Assembly (NCBI RefSeq): GCF_013702265.1
Contig: NZ_CP059348.1
Span: 930,001 to 994,000, forward strand
Direction: 5' to 3'
From: Providencia rettgeri
GTDB lineage: Bacteria > Pseudomonadota > Gammaproteobacteria > Enterobacterales > Enterobacteriaceae
Length of the DNA stretch: 64,000 nucleotides
Position numbers and translations under genes: made by a program
Notes under the pieces: model-generated
What the model was told of the DNA's origin: nothing
Database searches by the model: none
The model's input: the letters and a program-made list of their open reading frames with translations, nothing else
Shown here: in pieces, positions 1 through 10,579 of the stretch
Position numbering within the stretch: position 1 is the stretch's first letter
Layout of the letters: every line of letters starts with the position of its first letter

Positions 1-2
1 GG

Positions 3-689
3 TGGGGCTCAGGAACCAATGAGCAATTAGGAACTGGAGATTGTCTTTGGGCTCCAAATCAAAGCACACCCACACCGGTAATGCGGCATAACGTCACTGC
101 AACAGGTCGTATGTTAATCTATGGAACGGGTAATCAACGAAGTGGAACTTACCGATTAGCAGATGATATTGGAATAGTGATTCAAAACCCTCGAAATGGA
201 ACAAGAACCAGCCGATTAGTGTCGAAAGCGGAGAATATTGTCGTTACGGTGTCAGGATTAACTTGTACTCTCAACACGCCATCTTATGTGAATTTTGGTT
301 CCCATAGTGCGAGTAGCAAAAGTAATGAGTTGCTTTCTACCATGCGAAACAACATGTCAGTACAGTGCGATCAAATTGCGAATAAGATCGCAGCGACGAT
401 TTCGTTATCAGGCAATGTGAAGCCGCAATATTACGCAGGTAATAATCTGGAAGTGAACTTATTAAATGCCCAGCAGAAGGCAGGCGCGTATGTCAAAATG
501 TACGTCATGGTCAACGGTAATAAAACACCAATTACTTTAGATCAGAACCCAATTGATTTAGCTAAAATCACCGCTCAGCAAACCAATGTCAGTTTTAATA
601 ATGAACTCGTGTATGAGCTTTATTCTCGTGGTAATAATGTGGCGGGTAAGGTGAGTGGCAGTGCGGAATTGTCGATAATTATGCGCTAA
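3..689 (+). CDS. Fimbrial adhesin or minor pilin, C-terminal part (5' end outside the window)
   Basis: The frame is open from the first bases, so the gene starts upstream and the internal ATG at 81 is not its start. The visible 228 residues begin with a region containing a Cys-Leu-Trp motif. A pilin-like domain then has two cysteines (near TCTLNTP and VQCDQ) and ends in GSAELSIIMR. An alternating hydrophobic final strand of this kind is typical of subunits assembled by the chaperone-usher pathway through donor-strand exchange. The two-part layout suggests a tip adhesin of the MrpH type rather than a major pilin. It is probably the last gene of a fimbrial operon, because a strong terminator follows. 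The ligand and the operon name cannot be told from this fragment. Confidence 0.7.
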   Translation, partial: WGSGTNEQLGTGDCLWAPNQSTPTPVMRHNVTATGRMLIYGTGNQRSGTYRLADDIGIVIQNPRNGTRTSRLVSKAENIVVTVSGLTCTLNTPSYVNFGSHSASSKSNELLSTMRNNMSVQCDQIANKIAATISLSGNVKPQYYAGNNLEVNLLNAQQKAGAYVKMYVMVNGNKTPITLDQNPIDLAKITAQQTNVSFNNELVYELYSRGNNVAGKVSGSAELSIIMR

Positions 690-711
690 GAGTGAGGCTA
701 ATCAGTTAGTG

Positions 712-746
712 AATTAGGGCGTTACTTTTGTGGTAACGCCCTAATT
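712..746. terminator. Bidirectional terminator between the fimbrial gene and dxs
   Basis: A perfect 14-bp stem (712-725 with 733-746) has a 7-nt loop and AT-rich flanks on both sides. It lies between two convergent genes and can serve both. Confidence 0.85.
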
Positions 747-754
747 TTTATAAG

Positions 755-2620
755 TTACTTATTCTGGTAAGTATTGATGGCGCTCACGATCCCTGTCGCG
801 TCTAAACCCAGATCCGCTAATAACTCATCTTGGGTGCCTTGAGGAATAAAGAAATCCGGTAGACCCAGGTTCAGAACAGGGAGAATTTTCTTCTCGCTCA
901 TCAGGAATTCATTCACACCGCTGCCTGCGCCGCCCATAATCGCATTTTCTTCCAACGTCACGATCAGGTCATGGGTATTGGCCATTTCTAAGATCAGCGC
1001 TTCATCTAATGGTTTCACAAAACGCATATCGACGACGGTAGCATTGATTTGTTCTGCGGCTTCTAAAGCGTTGCTCAGTAATGTACCGAAACTGAGGATC
1101 GCCACTTTTTCGCCTTGGCGACGAACAATTCCTTTACCAATTTCAAGCGGTGCTAATGGCATTAATTCCGCCCCTGTACCTGCGCCACGAGGATAGCGAA
1201 CCGCGGTAGGGCCTTCTTGATAGTGGTAGCCAGTGTGCAGCATTTGACGGCATTCATTTTCATCACTTGGCGTCATGATCACCATCGTTGGGATGCAACG
1301 TAAGAATGAAATATCGAATGATCCTTGGTGAGTTTGGCCATCAGCACCGACGATACCCGCACGGTCAATAGCAAACATCACAGGGAGTTTTTGGATAGCG
1401 ACATCGTGGATCACTTGGTCGTAACCACGTTGTAAGAAAGTCGAGTAAATTGCCACGATTGGGTTATAGCCACCAATGGCAAGTCCTGCTGCGAAGGTGA
1501 CCGCGTGTTGCTCGGCAATCGCGACATCAAAGTATTGGTCTGGGTACTCTTTCGAGAAACGAACCATACCAGAGCCTTCACGCATCGCCGGGGTAACGGC
1601 CATCAGTTTATCGTCACCTTTAGCCTCTTCACACAGCCAATCCCCAAAAATTTTGGAGAATGTCGGTCTGGTGTCTTTGCTTTTTGGTAATGTAAAAGTA
1701 GCAGGGTCAAACTTAGGTACGGCGTGCCAGCTAATTGGGTCTTTCTCTGCCGGCTCATAGCCACGACCTTTTTTGGTCATAATGTGCAGGAATTGAGGGC
1801 CTTTTAACTCGCGCATATTTTTTAACGTTTGGATCAGCGCAATCACATCGTGCCCGTCAACAGGGCCTATGTAGTTAAAGCCTAGCTCTTCAAACATTGT
1901 GCCAGGAACAACCATGCCTTTGATATGTTCTTCCGTTTTCTTGAGTAACTCTTTGATTGGCGGGATATTCGAGAAAACTTTCTTTCCACCTTCACGCAGT
2001 GTGGTATACAGCTTGCCGGAAAGTAAATGGGCTAAATGGTTATTCAGCGCGCCAACGTTTTCTGAAATCGACATTTCATTGTCGTTGAGGATAACCAGCA
2101 TATCGGGGGCAGCATCCCCAGCATGGTTCATGGCTTCAAAAGCCATACCCGCCGTAATGGCACCATCACCGATGACACAAACTGTTTTACGGTTTTTATC
2201 TTCTTTTTCTGCGGCGATAGCCATACCTAAACCGGCACTAATGGAGGTTGAGGAATGACCAACACTAAGAATGTCGTACTCGCTTTCGGCACGCCATGGG
2301 AATGGATGTAACCCATTTTTTTGACGTATGGTGTCGATTCTGTCGCGGCGCCCAGTCAAAATTTTGTGCGGATACGCTTGGTGACCGACATCCCAGACAA
2401 GATTATCAAATGGAGTTTTATAGACGTAATGCAGAGCAACCGTTAATTCAATGGCGCCCAATCCTGATGCAAAGTGACCGCTCGAGCGACTGACGCTATT
2501 TAGTAGAAATTGTCTCAGTTCATCACAAAGCTTTGGCAAGCTTTCTTTTGGCAGAAGGCGCAGTTCATCAGGCGTCTCTGCCAGTGCCAGCGTTGGATAT
2601 TTCGCGGTATCTATACTCAT
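755..2620 (-). CDS. dxs: 1-deoxy-D-xylulose-5-phosphate synthase
   Basis: Dxs condenses pyruvate and glyceraldehyde 3-phosphate to DXP, the entry step of the MEP isoprenoid pathway and a branch point to thiamin and pyridoxal phosphate. The 621-residue length is the usual one. The thiamin-diphosphate signature [10 protein letters not shown] is at about 151-160 and its second half LNDNEMS follows about 25 residues later. The transketolase-type motif [10 protein letters not shown] is present, as are the His residues at about 49 and 80. It lies downstream of xseB and ispA on the same strand, as in E. coli, but 174 bp separate it from ispA, so it may also have its own promoter. Confidence 0.97.
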   Translation of the reverse strand: MSIDTAKYPTLALAETPDELRLLPKESLPKLCDELRQFLLNSVSRSSGHFASGLGAIELTVALHYVYKTPFDNLVWDVGHQAYPHKILTGRRDRIDTIRQKNGLHPFPWRAESEYDILSVGHSSTSISAGLGMAIAAEKEDKNRKTVCVIGDGAITAGMAFEAMNHAGDAAPDMLVILNDNEMSISENVGALNNHLAHLLSGKLYTTLREGGKKVFSNIPPIKELLKKTEEHIKGMVVPGTMFEELGFNYIGPVDGHDVIALIQTLKNMRELKGPQFLHIMTKKGRGYEPAEKDPISWHAVPKFDPATFTLPKSKDTRPTFSKIFGDWLCEEAKGDDKLMAVTPAMREGSGMVRFSKEYPDQYFDVAIAEQHAVTFAAGLAIGGYNPIVAIYSTFLQRGYDQVIHDVAIQKLPVMFAIDRAGIVGADGQTHQGSFDISFLRCIPTMVIMTPSDENECRQMLHTGYHYQEGPTAVRYPRGAGTGAELMPLAPLEIGKGIVRRQGEKVAILSFGTLLSNALEAAEQINATVVDMRFVKPLDEALILEMANTHDLIVTLEENAIMGGAGSGVNEFLMSEKKILPVLNLGLPDFFIPQGTQDELLADLGLDATGIVSAINTYQNK

Positions 2621-2794
2621 TAGGTGCTCACTACTTAAATTAATTAGGGCGATGCCTGTTAACGTCGAGCGGTTGCTGACCGTGATTTTTTTGCGTTGAT
2701 CGTATTTTATAAGTCGTCACAACGGCTCTAAGTTACTCAGGTAATCAATGTTATAATTATCGGTCTTATCTATACCAAAAGGCAAAGCATATTG

Positions 2795-3712
2795 TCAGCT
2801 TTTGCGCTCAATAACAAAATTGGCTAAAGCTCTCAACAGCTCCGTATTGTAACCTTGGGATTGCAAAGATTCTAAAGCCGTGATCGCATCTTGATAGAGC
2901 TCTTTGGCTTTTTGTTGGGCAGCGTCAAGACCTAACAGTGATGGATAAGTGCTTTTTTCATGTTGTTCATCAGCACCTTGGCGTTTGCCTGTCACTGTGC
3001 TGTCTCCGATGACGTCTAGAATATCGTCTTGAACTTGAAAGGCAAGCCCAATAGATTCAGCGTATTTATCTAAACTTACTAATGCTTGGTGACCTTTATT
3101 ACCTGCTGCATAGGCGCCGAGGCGAATAGCGGCTCGAATTAACGCGCCAGTTTTATGCTGGTGGATACGCTCGAGTGAAATCAGGTCAACCCGTTTGCCT
3201 TCAGCATCAAGATCTAACGCTTGCCCACCACACATACCCGCTAAACCGCTGGCATAAGCCAATTCAGCAATCATCGCAATGCGGTCTTTGTCGGAAACAT
3301 TAGGCATGAACGCACTGGAAAGTAATTGGAAAGCGAATGTTTGTAAGGCATCGCCGGCGAGTACGGCATTACCTTCACCAAACTTAATGTGGCAAGTTGG
3401 TTGCCCGCGGCGCAGGTCGTCGTCATCCATAGCAGGTAAATCATCATGGATCAGCGAATAAGCATGAATGCATTCTACAGCGGCAGCTGGCGCATCTAAG
3501 TTATCCAGGCTAACTCCCAGCATTTCACCGACGGCATAGGTTAAGAAAGGGCGTAAGCGCTTACCACCGAGTAAAGTGCCGTATTTCATGGCTTGCGCTA
3601 AAGGCAAATCAGCAAAAGGGAGCGCGTCTAATGAGGTCAATAGGTATTGGTTAACTCTATCGTGGGCTTGGCGTTGCTGGCGCACAAAGGCGTCTGGGTG
3701 TTGTTCGGACAT
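2795..3712 (-). CDS. ispA: Geranyl/farnesyl diphosphate synthase
   Basis: This cytosolic prenyltransferase joins DMAPP, GPP and IPP to make farnesyl diphosphate for quinones and undecaprenyl phosphate. The first Asp-rich motif is in DDLPAMDDDD at about 90-99 and the second is DDILD in the C-terminal half, so both Mg-diphosphate sites are intact. The length is 305 residues. The start lies 3 bp after the xseB stop, which indicates translational coupling in the xseB-ispA-dxs operon. Confidence 0.97.
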   Translation of the reverse strand: MSEQHPDAFVRQQRQAHDRVNQYLLTSLDALPFADLPLAQAMKYGTLLGGKRLRPFLTYAVGEMLGVSLDNLDAPAAAVECIHAYSLIHDDLPAMDDDDLRRGQPTCHIKFGEGNAVLAGDALQTFAFQLLSSAFMPNVSDKDRIAMIAELAYASGLAGMCGGQALDLDAEGKRVDLISLERIHQHKTGALIRAAIRLGAYAAGNKGHQALVSLDKYAESIGLAFQVQDDILDVIGDSTVTGKRQGADEQHEKSTYPSLLGLDAAQQKAKELYQDAITALESLQSQGYNTELLRALANFVIERKS

Positions 3713-3715
3713 AAT

Positions 3716-3967
3716 TTATTCTGTATCAGGTGAGAAATCGTCGAGGGCTTTATTTTCGTCATCGCTCAGCAAAATTTGGACACGTTGTTCTGCTTGCTGG
3801 AGGACTTTTTGACCTTGTTTAGCAATTTGGACACCTCGTTCAAATTCGTTTAAAGCATCTTCCAAAGGTAGCTCTCCGGATTCTAAGCGAGCGACAATTT
3901 GCTCCAGCTCTTGAAGGGAGTTTTCAAAACTAACGGTAGGAACTTGCTGAGATTTTTCTTTAGCCAT
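3716..3967 (-). CDS. xseB: Exodeoxyribonuclease VII small subunit
   Basis: The 83-residue acidic helical protein contains the family core [20 protein letters not shown] and then [12 protein letters not shown]. It binds the large subunit XseA, encoded elsewhere, to form the single-strand exonuclease. It is the first gene of the xseB-ispA-dxs operon and is divergent from thiI. A short inverted repeat (arms AGACTAA/TTAGTCT, 4025-4039) lies in the shared upstream region and has no assigned function. Confidence 0.95.
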   Translation of the reverse strand: MAKEKSQQVPTVSFENSLQELEQIVARLESGELPLEDALNEFERGVQIAKQGQKVLQQAEQRVQILLSDDENKALDDFSPDTE

Positions 3968-4070
3968 AATCGTTAATCACTAATGTTAAATCACTTAAAA
4001 GTGGGGGAACTTTAATTATTGTGCAGACTAACTTAGTCTCGCAATGGTTACAATTTATTATTGGTGTTTT

Positions 4071-4100
4071 TAGATTCAGTACGCAAGATAGTGCTATAAT
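4071..4100 (+). promoter_or_regulatory. Promoter of thiI
   Basis: A consensus -10 hexamer TATAAT at 4095-4100 is preceded by TGC, making it an extended -10. A weak -35 (TAGATT, 4071-4076) is 18 bp upstream. Transcription would start near 4107, giving a leader of about 80 nt before the thiI start. Confidence 0.6.
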
Positions 4101-4189
4101 ACGCCTCTTTATTGACAACTGGTAAAGTGCACAAAAGTCACTTTTTCGCAACGTCCGTTTGCCCCACTAACCAAGAACATGCCACGACT

Positions 4190-5641
4190 ATGAAGTTTAT
4201 TATTAAGTTATTCCCAGAAATCACTATCAAAAGCCAAACAGTTAGACTCCGTTTTATTAAAATTCTAACCAGTAATATCCGCAATGTATTGAAGAGTCTT
4301 GGCGAAGAGATCTCGGTTGTCCGTAATTGGGATAACATTGAAGTGCGTGTTAAAGGGGAATCAAAGCACGACGAAATTTGTGACATGCTGAGCCGTATTC
4401 CCGGCATCCACCACATCTTAGAAGTGGAAGAGAAGCCTTTCACCAGTTTACACCATATTTTTGAAATGACACTGGAAGCCTACGGGTCATCTGTGGAGAA
4501 CAAAACGTTCTGTGTGCGTGTGAAGCGTCGTGGTAAACACGAGTTTTCATCCATTGATGCAGAGCGTTATATCGGCGGCGGCTTGAACCAGCATATCGCC
4601 TCCGCGAAAGTGAAACTGAAAGACCCTGATACCACCGTACATCTGGAAATTGAAGATGACAATTTGATCCTTGTGAAAGCGCGCATCGAAGGGATCGGCG
4701 GTTTCCCAATTGGTACTCAAGAAGATGTACTGTCACTGATTTCGGGTGGTTTTGACTCTGGGGTTTCCAGCTATATGTTAATGCGCCGTGGTTGCCGAGT
4801 GCATTACTGCTTCTTTAACCTTGGCGGTGCTGCCCATGAAATTGGTGTGAAGCAAATTGCTCACTATTTATGGAACCGTTTTGGCAGCTCCCATAAAGTG
4901 CGTTTTATTGCGGTTAACTTTGAACCTGTTGTGGCTGAGATTCTAGAGAAAGTCGATGACGGTCAAATGGGCGTCGTATTAAAACGTATGATGGTCCGTG
5001 CGGCTTCTAAAGTGGCAGAGCGTTACGGTGTTCAAGCTATCGTCACCGGTGAAGCACTTGGACAGGTTTCTAGCCAAACATTGACGAACTTGCGTTTGAT
5101 CGATAATGCTTCCGACACATTAGTTTTACGTCCGCTGATCTCTCATGATAAAGAGCACATTATCAAGTTAGCTCGTCAAATTGGTACGGAAGATTTCGCG
5201 AAAACCATGCCGGAATATTGCGGTGTGATCTCGAAAAGCCCAACGGTGAAAGCGGTGAAAGCGCGTATTGAAGCGGAAGAAGAGAATTTCGATTTTGGTA
5301 TCTTAGAGTCTGTCGTTGAGCAGGCGCAAAACATTGATATTCGTCAGATTGCACAAGAAAGTCTTGAGAAAGTACCTGAAGTTGAGATGGTTAGCCAACT
5401 TTCGGCAGATAATGAAGTTATCTTAGATATTCGCTCAATTGATGAGTTTGAAGATAAGCCATTGAAGGTTGAAGGAATTGAAATTAAACATATTCCATTC
5501 TACAAACTGGGCACACAATTTGGTGATTTACCAAAAGAGAAAACGTACCTGTTGTATTGCGACCGTGGCGTAATGAGCCGTCTGCAAGCGTTGTACTTGA
5601 AAGAGCAAGGCTTTGAGAATATTAAGGTTTACCGCCCGTAA
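4190..5641 (+). CDS. thiI: tRNA 4-thiouridine synthase / thiamin thiazole sulfur carrier
   Basis: ThiI adenylates U8 of tRNA and inserts sulfur to form s4U; it also donates sulfur for the thiamin thiazole. The order is an N-terminal ferredoxin-like and THUMP region, the PP-loop SGGFDSG at about 185-191, and a C-terminal rhodanese domain whose catalytic Cys is in YCDRGVMS (about residue 457). I chose the ATG at 4190 because [16 protein letters not shown] matches the E. coli N-terminus exactly. An upstream in-frame ATG at 4112 would add 26 unrelated residues and lies almost at the predicted transcription start. The protein is 483 residues, one more than in E. coli. Confidence 0.96.
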   Translation: MKFIIKLFPEITIKSQTVRLRFIKILTSNIRNVLKSLGEEISVVRNWDNIEVRVKGESKHDEICDMLSRIPGIHHILEVEEKPFTSLHHIFEMTLEAYGSSVENKTFCVRVKRRGKHEFSSIDAERYIGGGLNQHIASAKVKLKDPDTTVHLEIEDDNLILVKARIEGIGGFPIGTQEDVLSLISGGFDSGVSSYMLMRRGCRVHYCFFNLGGAAHEIGVKQIAHYLWNRFGSSHKVRFIAVNFEPVVAEILEKVDDGQMGVVLKRMMVRAASKVAERYGVQAIVTGEALGQVSSQTLTNLRLIDNASDTLVLRPLISHDKEHIIKLARQIGTEDFAKTMPEYCGVISKSPTVKAVKARIEAEEENFDFGILESVVEQAQNIDIRQIAQESLEKVPEVEMVSQLSADNEVILDIRSIDEFEDKPLKVEGIEIKHIPFYKLGTQFGDLPKEKTYLLYCDRGVMSRLQALYLKEQGFENIKVYRP

Positions 5642-5662
5642 GTTGTCAGGCGATGTTGAATG

Positions 5663-5691
5663 AAAAAGCGAGCTGATTAGCTCGCTTTTTT
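5663..5691. terminator. Terminator between thiI and yajL
   Basis: A perfect 12-bp stem (5663-5674 with 5679-5690) has a 4-nt loop and ends in a T run. The opposite strand also ends in T residues, so it can serve both converging genes. Confidence 0.9.
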
Positions 5692-5695
5692 GTTT

Positions 5696-6289
5696 CTAGT
5701 CTTCCAGATAATCATTAATACCGGGTGGTAAAACGAGTTGTGAGGCGACATTGGCTGCGGTTTTTCGTCCTTGCAATAATTCAATCAATTTCAGTGCAAA
5801 GTCAAAGGCTGTCGCAGGGCCTTGGCTAGTCAGTAAATTTACTCGCTCATCAAAATAGACGCGCTTATCGACCCATTTATGAGCTGGAATTTTATCTCGC
5901 ATGCTTGGAAAAGCAGTCATATTCCCAAGAGGGAATAGTTGGTGGTGCTCCAAAACAAGAGCTGGAGCGGCACAAATGGCTGCCACAATTTTTCCATCTA
6001 AATGCATGCGCCTGATTTTCTCAACCACCAGTGGGCTATCACGGAAAGCTTCTGCTCCTGCCAGACCGCCGGGTAACACGATGGCGTCAAAAGGTTCGTC
6101 TGCAACGCGGATGATGGGAAGGTCGGCAACGAGTTTAATACCTCTAGATGCGGTTATCTCTAACGTTCCGTCTTCCGTCACACTGGCTAATGTCACCTGT
6201 ATTCCGGCACGAACCAGTAAATCAGCGGTCGTGACGGTTTCAATTTCTTCACTACCATTGGCGATGCATATCAGCACGGAGGTTGTCAT
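5696..6289 (-). CDS. yajL: Protein deglycase/chaperone YajL (DJ-1 family)
   Basis: This cytosolic DJ-1/PfpI protein protects against oxidative and carbonyl damage. The nucleophilic cysteine is in AAICAAPA and the conserved acidic residue is in the N-terminal ANGSEEIE. The 197-residue length is normal. Its start overlaps the 3' end of panE by 38 bp, an arrangement shared with E. coli, so the two are co-transcribed. Confidence 0.95.
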   Translation of the reverse strand: MTTSVLICIANGSEEIETVTTADLLVRAGIQVTLASVTEDGTLEITASRGIKLVADLPIIRVADEPFDAIVLPGGLAGAEAFRDSPLVVEKIRRMHLDGKIVAAICAAPALVLEHHQLFPLGNMTAFPSMRDKIPAHKWVDKRVYFDERVNLLTSQGPATAFDFALKLIELLQGRKTAANVASQLVLPPGINDYLED

Positions 6290-7163
6290 AACTTTGTTCT
6301 CTATTTTTAATTAAGTGATACAAACGGTCATTCTCAGGGGTGGCTAAGCCATGAGCTCGAGCTTTTTTGATTAAGAAGCCCGTGATGTAATCAATTTCAG
6401 TTCTGCGATGATGGCGAACATCTTGCCGCATGGATGAATAGTTTTCCGATGTTTGATGAATAATGTCATAGACGCGTTCGGTCATCTCTTCTTTATCAGT
6501 ATGCAACCCCTCGGCAACCATCACTTGGCAGCATTCATCTATGACCCGTGAAATTTGTTCAGGATAGTGAATGATTTGCCCATTGGTACAATTGTGTTCT
6601 GTGGAAAGTGGGTTTATCACGCAATTAACGACCAGTTTTCGCCAAATGGTATTGAGGATCTGATTATGCCATGCCACATCCGGTAGAGCTTCATGCAGGA
6701 TATTGGCGATAGGGTAATAAGCTTCTGCTTGAGAGTTGACGGCACCTATATGAGTGATACCGCTGGCAGTATGAAAAACTTGGTTGTTATCTTGCCACGC
6801 CGCATGAGTTGTAACTCCGCTCAAAAATGGATGGCGCAATGTGCCTAACTCTTCCAAGGTGCCTAATCCGTTATGCAGTAGGAGAATAGGGCTAGTTTCA
6901 GGAATGATGGGCAGCAGGGGCAATAAAGCATCAGAAACTTGCCATGCTTTCAAACAGACAATCACTAATTCGCTTGTGTGTAGATGCTGATGGTTATTGC
7001 AAGGAATTAATTCGCGGAAAATTTTATCGTCAGGTCCATTAACATCAACAAATAAGTCGGATTGAGCAACTCGTAGCCATCCTTGAACATTGTGTCCTTG
7101 TGAGGAGAGGGCGGCTAGCCAAAGTTTACCAATAGCACCACAGCCAATCAGGGTTATTTTCAT
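6252..7163 (-). CDS. panE: 2-dehydropantoate 2-reductase
   Basis: PanE reduces ketopantoate to pantoate with NADPH in pantothenate and coenzyme A synthesis. The Rossmann motif GCGAIGKLW is at residues 8-16. The catalytic lysine lies in the helix [17 protein letters not shown]. The 303-residue length is normal. It is upstream of, and overlaps, yajL. Confidence 0.95.
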   Translation of the reverse strand: MKITLIGCGAIGKLWLAALSSQGHNVQGWLRVAQSDLFVDVNGPDDKIFRELIPCNNHQHLHTSELVIVCLKAWQVSDALLPLLPIIPETSPILLLHNGLGTLEELGTLRHPFLSGVTTHAAWQDNNQVFHTASGITHIGAVNSQAEAYYPIANILHEALPDVAWHNQILNTIWRKLVVNCVINPLSTEHNCTNGQIIHYPEQISRVIDECCQVMVAEGLHTDKEEMTERVYDIIHQTSENYSSMRQDVRHHRRTEIDYITGFLIKKARAHGLATPENDRLYHLIKNREQSYDNLRADMHRQW

Positions 7164-7337
7164 CGATTTTCCCTACTATCTGAGAGCGGTTGATTTGGAT
7201 TAATAAGCGCCATCATAGCGATTTTAATATGATATCCAAATAATTAGTTGCGTTATACAAGTGAGCCAATCTGACAACATGGAGTGTCATGGGCAAATAA
7301 GCTATTATAAGCCGATTGATTATAGGAGAGCGTTAAA

Positions 7338-7829
7338 ATGCCATCATTTGATATTGTATCTGAAGTTGAAATGAGTGAAGTCCGCAATGCGGTAGAAAAT
7401 GCTCAGCGCGAACTGACTAGCCGCTGGGATTTTAAAAATATCACGGCAAGCTTTGAACTGAATGATAAGAATGAGTCTATCAAAGTGACTAGTGAATCCG
7501 ATTTCCAAGTTTTACAACTGCTTGATATCTTAAGAGAGAAAATGGCAAAACGGGGAATTGATGGCGCAGTGCTGAATGTCCCTGAAGATATTGTACATAG
7601 CGGCAAAACTTACAGCGTGGAAGTGACTTTAAAACAAGGCATTGAAGCGAGTATGGCGAAGAAAGTTGTTAAGCTGATTAAAGACAGCAAGTTGAAAGTG
7701 CAGGCGCAAATTCAAGGCGAACAAGTGCGTGTAACAGGTAAGGCACGAGATGATTTACAAGCTGTTATGGCGTTAGTCCGTGGCGGTAACTTAGGTCAAC
7801 CATTCCAGTTTAATAACTTCCGCGACTAA
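7338..7829 (+). CDS. yajQ: YajQ nucleotide-binding protein (UPF0234)
   Basis: The 163-residue protein has two ferredoxin-like repeats and begins [12 protein letters not shown], the hallmark of the family. Family members bind nucleotides and, in xanthomonads, cyclic di-GMP; the role in enterobacteria is not firmly established. The site TAGGAGAG lies 7 nt before the ATG. The gene is monocistronic with its own terminator. Confidence 0.95.
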   Translation: MPSFDIVSEVEMSEVRNAVENAQRELTSRWDFKNITASFELNDKNESIKVTSESDFQVLQLLDILREKMAKRGIDGAVLNVPEDIVHSGKTYSVEVTLKQGIEASMAKKVVKLIKDSKLKVQAQIQGEQVRVTGKARDDLQAVMALVRGGNLGQPFQFNNFRD

Positions 7830-7854
7830 TTGATAAGCGTGTTTTAGTTATTGA

Positions 7855-7882
7855 AAATAGCCCGCAATATTGCGGGCTATTT
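7855..7882. terminator. Terminator between yajQ and yajR
   Basis: A perfect 28-bp palindrome (arms 7855-7868 and 7869-7882), GC-rich in the middle with A and T runs outside, lies between convergent genes. Confidence 0.85.
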
Positions 7883-7905
7883 GTTAATTATAAGATTACA
7901 TATGA

Positions 7906-9267
7906 TTAAGCGTGAATAATGGCTTCAAGCTCTGCTTGGTTAACCATTTTCTTATCAATCTTGATATAAATACTCATCTCTTCAGCAATCACAACCACAT
8001 CAAGCACACCGTTCATGGCTTTTAATTGTTCCTGAAGTTTGTTGATATTTTTAAAACGATGTGGAAGCACCATGCGAATACTGCTGACGTAAGGCGGTTG
8101 TTTCATGGTTAAGCTGATAGCAAACCAGATAACACAAAGCAGTAGTCCGCCGATAAATACGGTACTGGCTCCTTCAAATTTATACAACCAGCCTCCCAGA
8201 ATTCCGCCTAAGGCTACCCCTAGAAATTGGCTGGTGGAGTAGACACCCATGGCCGTTCCTTTGTATCCGGCTGGAGCTTCTTTACTGATCAGGGACGGTA
8301 AAATGGCTTCCATCACGTTAAATGCAATAAAGAACAGTTGGATCCCTAAGAAGATAATCCAAAGCTGGTGACCTGATTGCCATAAAACAATTTCCGCAGC
8401 CGCTAAGAGCAAAATGCAGAACAGGAAAACTTGCTTCATTTTGCGCTGTTTTTCCGCGTAAATAATAAAAGGAAGTACGCAAACAAAGGCGACTAACATG
8501 GTGACTAAATACGCTTTCCAGTGATCTTGTGCCAAGTAACCGGCATCGGTCATGATCAAGGGTAGGGCGACAAAGCTGGACATTAGCAGAGTATGCAGAC
8601 TTAAAATTCCGACATTCAGTTTGAGAAGTTGGGGATTAAGTAAAACCGCTTTTAAATTGCTTTTAACAAAAGCAGATTCACGGTTTACAACATGGTGAGT
8701 GTTATTGGGTACCACAAAGAGAGTAACGAAAATAGCACCAACGGCTAATAAGGTGATCCCCCAAAATAAGCCGCTTAGGCCAACAGCATGGGTCACAATA
8801 GGCCCTAAAACTAAGGCGATAGCAAACGTTACACCAAAGCTAATACCTAAAAATGCCATTGCTTTTGTACGATTTTGTTCGCGGGTCAAATCCGATAACA
8901 AAGCCATAACGGCAGCAGAGATAGCACCAGCGCCCTGTAAAGCTCGACCAATAATAATGCCCCAAATAGAATCGCTTAGCGCGGCAATAACACTACCTGC
9001 AATAAAAATAAGTAGGCCAAAAACAATGAGAGGTTTACGACCAATACGGTCAGACATCAAACCAAAAGGAATTTGAAAAACAGCTTGGCTAAGCCCATAA
9101 ATACCAATCGCCAACCCAATCAAAAACTCGTTAGCGCCCTGTAAGTGCATCCCATAACTGGTGAGGATCGGGAGCACCATAAACATGCCGAGCATGCGAA
9201 GGGAGAATACGGATCCTAGTCCCCAAGTGGCACGGAGTTCTAGGTGGGTCATTTTATTATCATTCAT
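7906..9267 (-). CDS. yajR: MFS transporter YajR
   Basis: This is a 12-helix major facilitator transporter of the inner membrane with the motif A sequence DRIGRKP after helix 2 and a C-terminal cytosolic ferredoxin-like (YAM) domain of about 65 residues. The substrate is unknown. I chose the ATG at 9267 because MNDNKMT followed by RATWGLGSVFSLRMLG matches the E. coli N-terminus. A GTG at 9315 would extend the protein 16 residues into the adjacent repeat element, which is unlikely. The length is then 453 residues. Confidence 0.93.
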   Translation of the reverse strand: MNDNKMTHLELRATWGLGSVFSLRMLGMFMVLPILTSYGMHLQGANEFLIGLAIGIYGLSQAVFQIPFGLMSDRIGRKPLIVFGLLIFIAGSVIAALSDSIWGIIIGRALQGAGAISAAVMALLSDLTREQNRTKAMAFLGISFGVTFAIALVLGPIVTHAVGLSGLFWGITLLAVGAIFVTLFVVPNNTHHVVNRESAFVKSNLKAVLLNPQLLKLNVGILSLHTLLMSSFVALPLIMTDAGYLAQDHWKAYLVTMLVAFVCVLPFIIYAEKQRKMKQVFLFCILLLAAAEIVLWQSGHQLWIIFLGIQLFFIAFNVMEAILPSLISKEAPAGYKGTAMGVYSTSQFLGVALGGILGGWLYKFEGASTVFIGGLLLCVIWFAISLTMKQPPYVSSIRMVLPHRFKNINKLQEQLKAMNGVLDVVVIAEEMSIYIKIDKKMVNQAELEAIIHA

Positions 9268-9270
9268 AAA

Positions 9271-9495
9271 AATACTCGTTATATTTTGAGCTGTAGCGGT
9301 GTTGGCTACGCTCACTAACTCAGGTCACATACTTATGTATGTTCCTAGGGATTAGTTTCTTGCCGCCAATACTCTTCATATTTCGAGCTGTAGCAGTGTT
9401 GGCTACGCTCACTAACCCTAGTCACATACTAATGTATGCTCCTAGGGATTAGTTTCACTTGCCGCCTTGCTACAACACGAACTATTTTGAGTATT
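9271..9495. repeat. Palindromic intergenic repeat in two tandem copies
   Basis: Copy 1 is 9271-9367 and copy 2 is 9368-9495. Each starts AATACTC and contains GTTGGCTACGCTCACTAAC, then a hairpin built on CATAC/GTATG inside a CCTAGG-type arm. Copy 2 is complete: its left end (AATACTC, then CTGTAGC) is repeated inverted at its right end (GCTACAAC, then GAGTATT). Copy 1 stops after TTGCCGCC, where copy 2 begins. It looks like the dispersed imperfect palindromes of enterobacterial intergenic regions, possibly a non-autonomous miniature element. It is not a CRISPR array. Confidence 0.75.
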
Positions 9496-9616
9496 AAATT
9501 CTCTATATTTAAAGATAAATTAGTGAGTTATGTTTTTTATATAAAAGCATTGGTTTATTGATAGCAGGCGGCTATTTAACCATAAAAATCATCACAAAAA
9601 TATTCGCAGACAAAGA

Positions 9617-9649
9617 AAAACGGCGGGAAGTTTGCACTCCCCGCCGTTT
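9617..9649 (-). terminator. Terminator of the cyo operon
   Basis: A 10-bp GC-rich stem (arms AAACGGCGGG and CCCGCCGTTT) is followed on the minus strand by T residues, 31 bp beyond the cyoE stop. Confidence 0.85.
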
Positions 9650-9679
9650 GAACGCATTTATTGTCAATGATGCAATAAA

Positions 9680-10567
9680 TTATCGGACTAACGCTATAAC
9701 AGTATCGCTTGTAACGGTTGGGTCAACTGACATCATCACACTTAGCGAGGTAATCGCTACGATAGAGAAGATGAACAGCTTACGCGCCCAAACTCGGTCG
9801 TCATTTTCGGTTTTGAAACCAGAAATTGCCATACCAAGCCACCATAAGCTAACCGCAGCGCCGACAACCAGATATTTATAGCCTGCGTATCCGCTAATCG
9901 CTAACATTAATGTTGCGACCATAAACGCAAGGATATACAAGAAGATATGAGTCTTAGCGACAGATATACCCTTGATCACCGGTAACACGGGAATGTTTGC
10001 GGCTTTGTAATCCTTAAAGCGGAAAATTGCGATGGCATATGAGTGCGGCATCTGCCACAAGCTGAAGATTAACAGCAGGATTAAGGCTCCAGCGTCAAAT
10101 TCATTTGTGACAGCGCAGTAGCCGATAACCGGTGGTGCTGCGCCAGATAGGCTGCCAATCAACGTGCCATAAACAGACTTACGCTTCATGTACAGGCTAT
10201 ACACGCCCACGTACACAATGAAACCAATGAGTGCAAGGAGCATTGCCAGAGCATTGGCTGCTACGAGTAGCAGCACCATGCCAGCAATACCTAATGCAGC
10301 AGCGTAAATCAGGCTAGCTTTCGGGTCAATCAGCCCTTTAACTAAAGGGCGATTCTTAGTTCTTTCCATGATACGGTCAATATCACGGTCGATGTAGTTG
10401 TTAAATACACAACCAGAAGCCACGACCAATGATACACCCAGCAAAGTCGCAATAAACAGCGGGTAGTCAATTGACCCTTTAGAGGCCAGCAGAAAACCAC
10501 CGATCACAGAAATCAGATTTCCGAATATAATTCCTGGTTTGGTCACTTGCAGGTATTGCTTAAACAT
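9680..10567 (-). CDS. cyoE: Protoheme IX farnesyltransferase (heme O synthase)
   Basis: CyoE transfers a farnesyl group to heme b to make heme O for cytochrome bo3. This integral membrane UbiA-family protein has about nine helices. The prenyl-diphosphate motif [15 protein letters not shown] is near residues 57-71, and the second family motif is in [17 protein letters not shown]. It is the last gene of cyoABCDE and has the usual 295 residues. Confidence 0.97.
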   Translation of the reverse strand: MFKQYLQVTKPGIIFGNLISVIGGFLLASKGSIDYPLFIATLLGVSLVVASGCVFNNYIDRDIDRIMERTKNRPLVKGLIDPKASLIYAAALGIAGMVLLLVAANALAMLLALIGFIVYVGVYSLYMKRKSVYGTLIGSLSGAAPPVIGYCAVTNEFDAGALILLLIFSLWQMPHSYAIAIFRFKDYKAANIPVLPVIKGISVAKTHIFLYILAFMVATLMLAISGYAGYKYLVVGAAVSLWWLGMAISGFKTENDDRVWARKLFIFSIVAITSLSVMMSVDPTVTSDTVIALVR

Positions 10568-10579
10568 ATCGGCAACTCT

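Noticed and set aside
9268..9315. Longer start of yajR at GTG 9315
   Set aside because: The extra 16 codons lie in the intergenic repeat element and have no counterpart in E. coli YajR.
9271..9495. Possible CRISPR array at the repeated sequence near yajR
   Set aside because: There are only two copies, they abut without spacers, the units are about 100 bp long, and the unit is itself palindromic with inverted ends.
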